16,277 nt of DNA from an uncultured Acidimicrobiales bacterium. Lineage in GTDB: Bacteria; Actinomycetota; Acidimicrobiia; Acidimicrobiales; Iamiaceae. This document shows positions 15,221 through 16,277 of the stretch, one piece after another. The notes below the pieces were generated by a model, which saw only the letters and a list, made by a program, of their open reading frames with translations, made no database searches and had not been told where the DNA came from. The position numbers and the translations under genes are program-made. Where the stretch lies: contig CALANQ010000495.1 in the NCBI GenBank assembly GCA_937926025.1, forward strand, positions 1 through 16,277, written 5' to 3'. Each line of letters begins with the position of its first letter. The first letter of the stretch is position 1.

Positions 15221-16277
15221 TCAGTGCGCCGGCAGCCCCAGCTCGGCCGCCACCTGGTCGATGCGGTACCCCATGGCGTACGCCTCCTGGCGGCCCGCCA
15301 CCTCACGGGCCTCGCGGATCTTGGCCACCGCCCGGTCGGGGTCGCCCTCGCCGTGGAGCACCGCAGCCTCGGCCAGGCACACCATCGGCTCGGCGAAGCG
15401 CTCGTTGCGGGTCTCGACGAAGCTGCGGGCCGCACGCGCCGCGATGCGGGCGTCGGCGATGCGCCCCTGCTGGGCCAGCAGCAGGGCTATGCACGCCTCG
15501 AACGAGTGCATGCCCGAGCAGCCGCCGATTCCCGTGTAGCGGGCCCGGCCGTCGGCGAACAGCTCGATGCCGTCATCGGCCCGGCCCTTCCAGGCGGCCA
15601 GGATGCCCCGGTGCATCTGGAGCTGCCCGCCCCAGAACGCGAACTGCGAGCGGGGATCGGCCTCGAGGGCCAGCCCTTCGAAGTGCTCCACCACGTCCCA
15701 GGCCAGGAGCGGGGCGAATGAGGTCATGGCGAAACCGCACACCGAGGCGCGCCCGACCGGGTCCGGGATGGCGTCGTGGAGGTCCTGGAAGAGCCGCTGG
15801 CCGTCGTCCACCGACAGGGATCCGTGCACGAGGTGGTTGTAGAGCCAGAACGTGAAGGTGACCAGGTACTGCTCCGCCCCGAAGGTGTCCTCGGGCGGGG
15901 TCACGCCGTCGAGCAGCTCCAGGGCCAGATCGAGCGAGCGGACGGCGTCGCCGATGCGCCCGGCACCCCAGCACCACACGCCGTAGACCTCGTGGGCCGA
16001 GGATCGGACGAACGGCCGGTCGTCGTCGCGGAACCGGTCGCGGTAGGCGGCGGCCAGCGGCCCGCACGCATCGACCCGGGCGGCGGTGGCGCCGGCGGCC
16101 CACTGGTACCAGGCCAGGCGCCGGTGGGTCTCGTCTTCGCCCAGCTCCAGCGCCAGGTCCACGGCCCGCTGGACCAGCTCGTGGTCGGCGCCCTGGAAGT
16201 ACCGGGTGATCTGGGTGATCTCCAGCAGCCGGACGAGCGCTGCCAGCTCGGCGTGGGCGTCGGCGGTGCCCGAGCCC
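15221..16277 (-). CDS. C-terminal part of a large TPR-type helical-repeat protein, 5' end outside the window
   Basis: About 351 residues are visible and the frame remains open to the window edge, so the GTG at 16162 is probably internal. The whole segment is alpha-helical with repeats of roughly 35-45 residues, such as SFEACIALLLAQQGRIADAR and VCLAEAAVLHGEGDPDRAVA, which resemble degenerate tetratricopeptide repeats. The short AELGLPAH-type C-terminus and Trp/Cys-rich repeats are like the C-terminal regions of actinobacterial multi-domain proteins that carry an N-terminal adenylate/guanylate cyclase or AAA/NB-ARC ATPase and a TPR tail. Those N-terminal domains are not in this window, so that identity is inference. 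The protein has no signal peptide or membrane segment in the visible part. Its 3' end faces hppA across the shared terminator. Confidence 0.72.
   Translation of the reverse strand, partial: GSGTADAHAELAALVRLLEITQITRYFQGADHELVQRAVDLALELGEDETHRRLAWYQWAAGATAARVDACGPLAAAYRDRFRDDDRPFVRSSAHEVYGVWCWGAGRIGDAVRSLDLALELLDGVTPPEDTFGAEQYLVTFTFWLYNHLVHGSLSVDDGQRLFQDLHDAIPDPVGRASVCGFAMTSFAPLLAWDVVEHFEGLALEADPRSQFAFWGGQLQMHRGILAAWKGRADDGIELFADGRARYTGIGGCSGMHSFEACIALLLAQQGRIADARIAARAARSFVETRNERFAEPMVCLAEAAVLHGEGDPDRAVAKIREAREVAGRQEAYAMGYRIDQVAAELGLPAH

Overview
This is a very GC-rich window with strong G/C bias at third codon positions. The gene content fits a high-GC actinobacterium: a cytochrome b558-type sdhCAB operon, a K+-independent proton pyrophosphatase of the Streptomyces kind, a DUF3089 lipoprotein, and several starts that look leaderless. 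An Acidimicrobiia-like host is my inference from overall style; no rRNA or other marker gene is present to prove it. The window looks chromosomal and metabolic. I see no insertion sequence, integrase, CRISPR array, tRNA, rRNA or phage gene.

Layout. (1) 2-2077, + strand: the 3' part of a glycoside hydrolase family 2 enzyme (beta-mannosidase/beta-galactosidase type), cut by the window edge. The position expected to hold its catalytic nucleophile is Gly. (2) 2064-2396, - strand: a small XRE-type regulator whose 3' end overlaps the GH2 gene and which is divergent from the next operon. (3) 2588-7723, + strand: sdhC-sdhA-sdhB, translationally coupled (ATGA) to a secreted lipoprotein of the PQQ-dependent glucose/sorbosone dehydrogenase family. 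(4) 7787-8509, + strand: a histidine phosphatase. (5) 8589-9851, + strand: a DUF3089 alpha/beta-hydrolase-like lipoprotein. (6) 9878-9958: a 23-bp hairpin followed by a G-quadruplex-type G-rich tract. (7) 10000-12545, + strand: a two-gene operon of a C69/secernin-like Ntn hydrolase and a flavin monoamine oxidase, overlapping by ATGA. (8) 12744-15113, + strand: a membrane pyrophosphatase. (9) 15123-15214: GC-rich palindromes between convergent genes, acting as a probable two-way terminator. (10) 15221 to the window end, - strand: the C-terminal part of a large TPR-type helical-repeat protein.

How the parts may work together. Two energy systems are complete and standard: the succinate dehydrogenase feeding the quinone pool, and the pyrophosphatase energising the membrane from PPi. 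Coupling of an exported sugar-dehydrogenase-like lipoprotein to sdh is unusual and suggests a second electron input or a shared regulation. The Ntn hydrolase/amine oxidase pair could form a two-step route in which an amide is cleaved and the released amine is oxidised; this is a hypothesis. Four separate transcription units carry a TANNNT hexamer 6-8 nt before the start codon and lack a Shine-Dalgarno, which suggests leaderless mRNAs. No obviously new defence or mobile system is visible. The least ordinary signals are the nucleophile-less GH2, the two odd operons, and the hairpin plus G-rich element.
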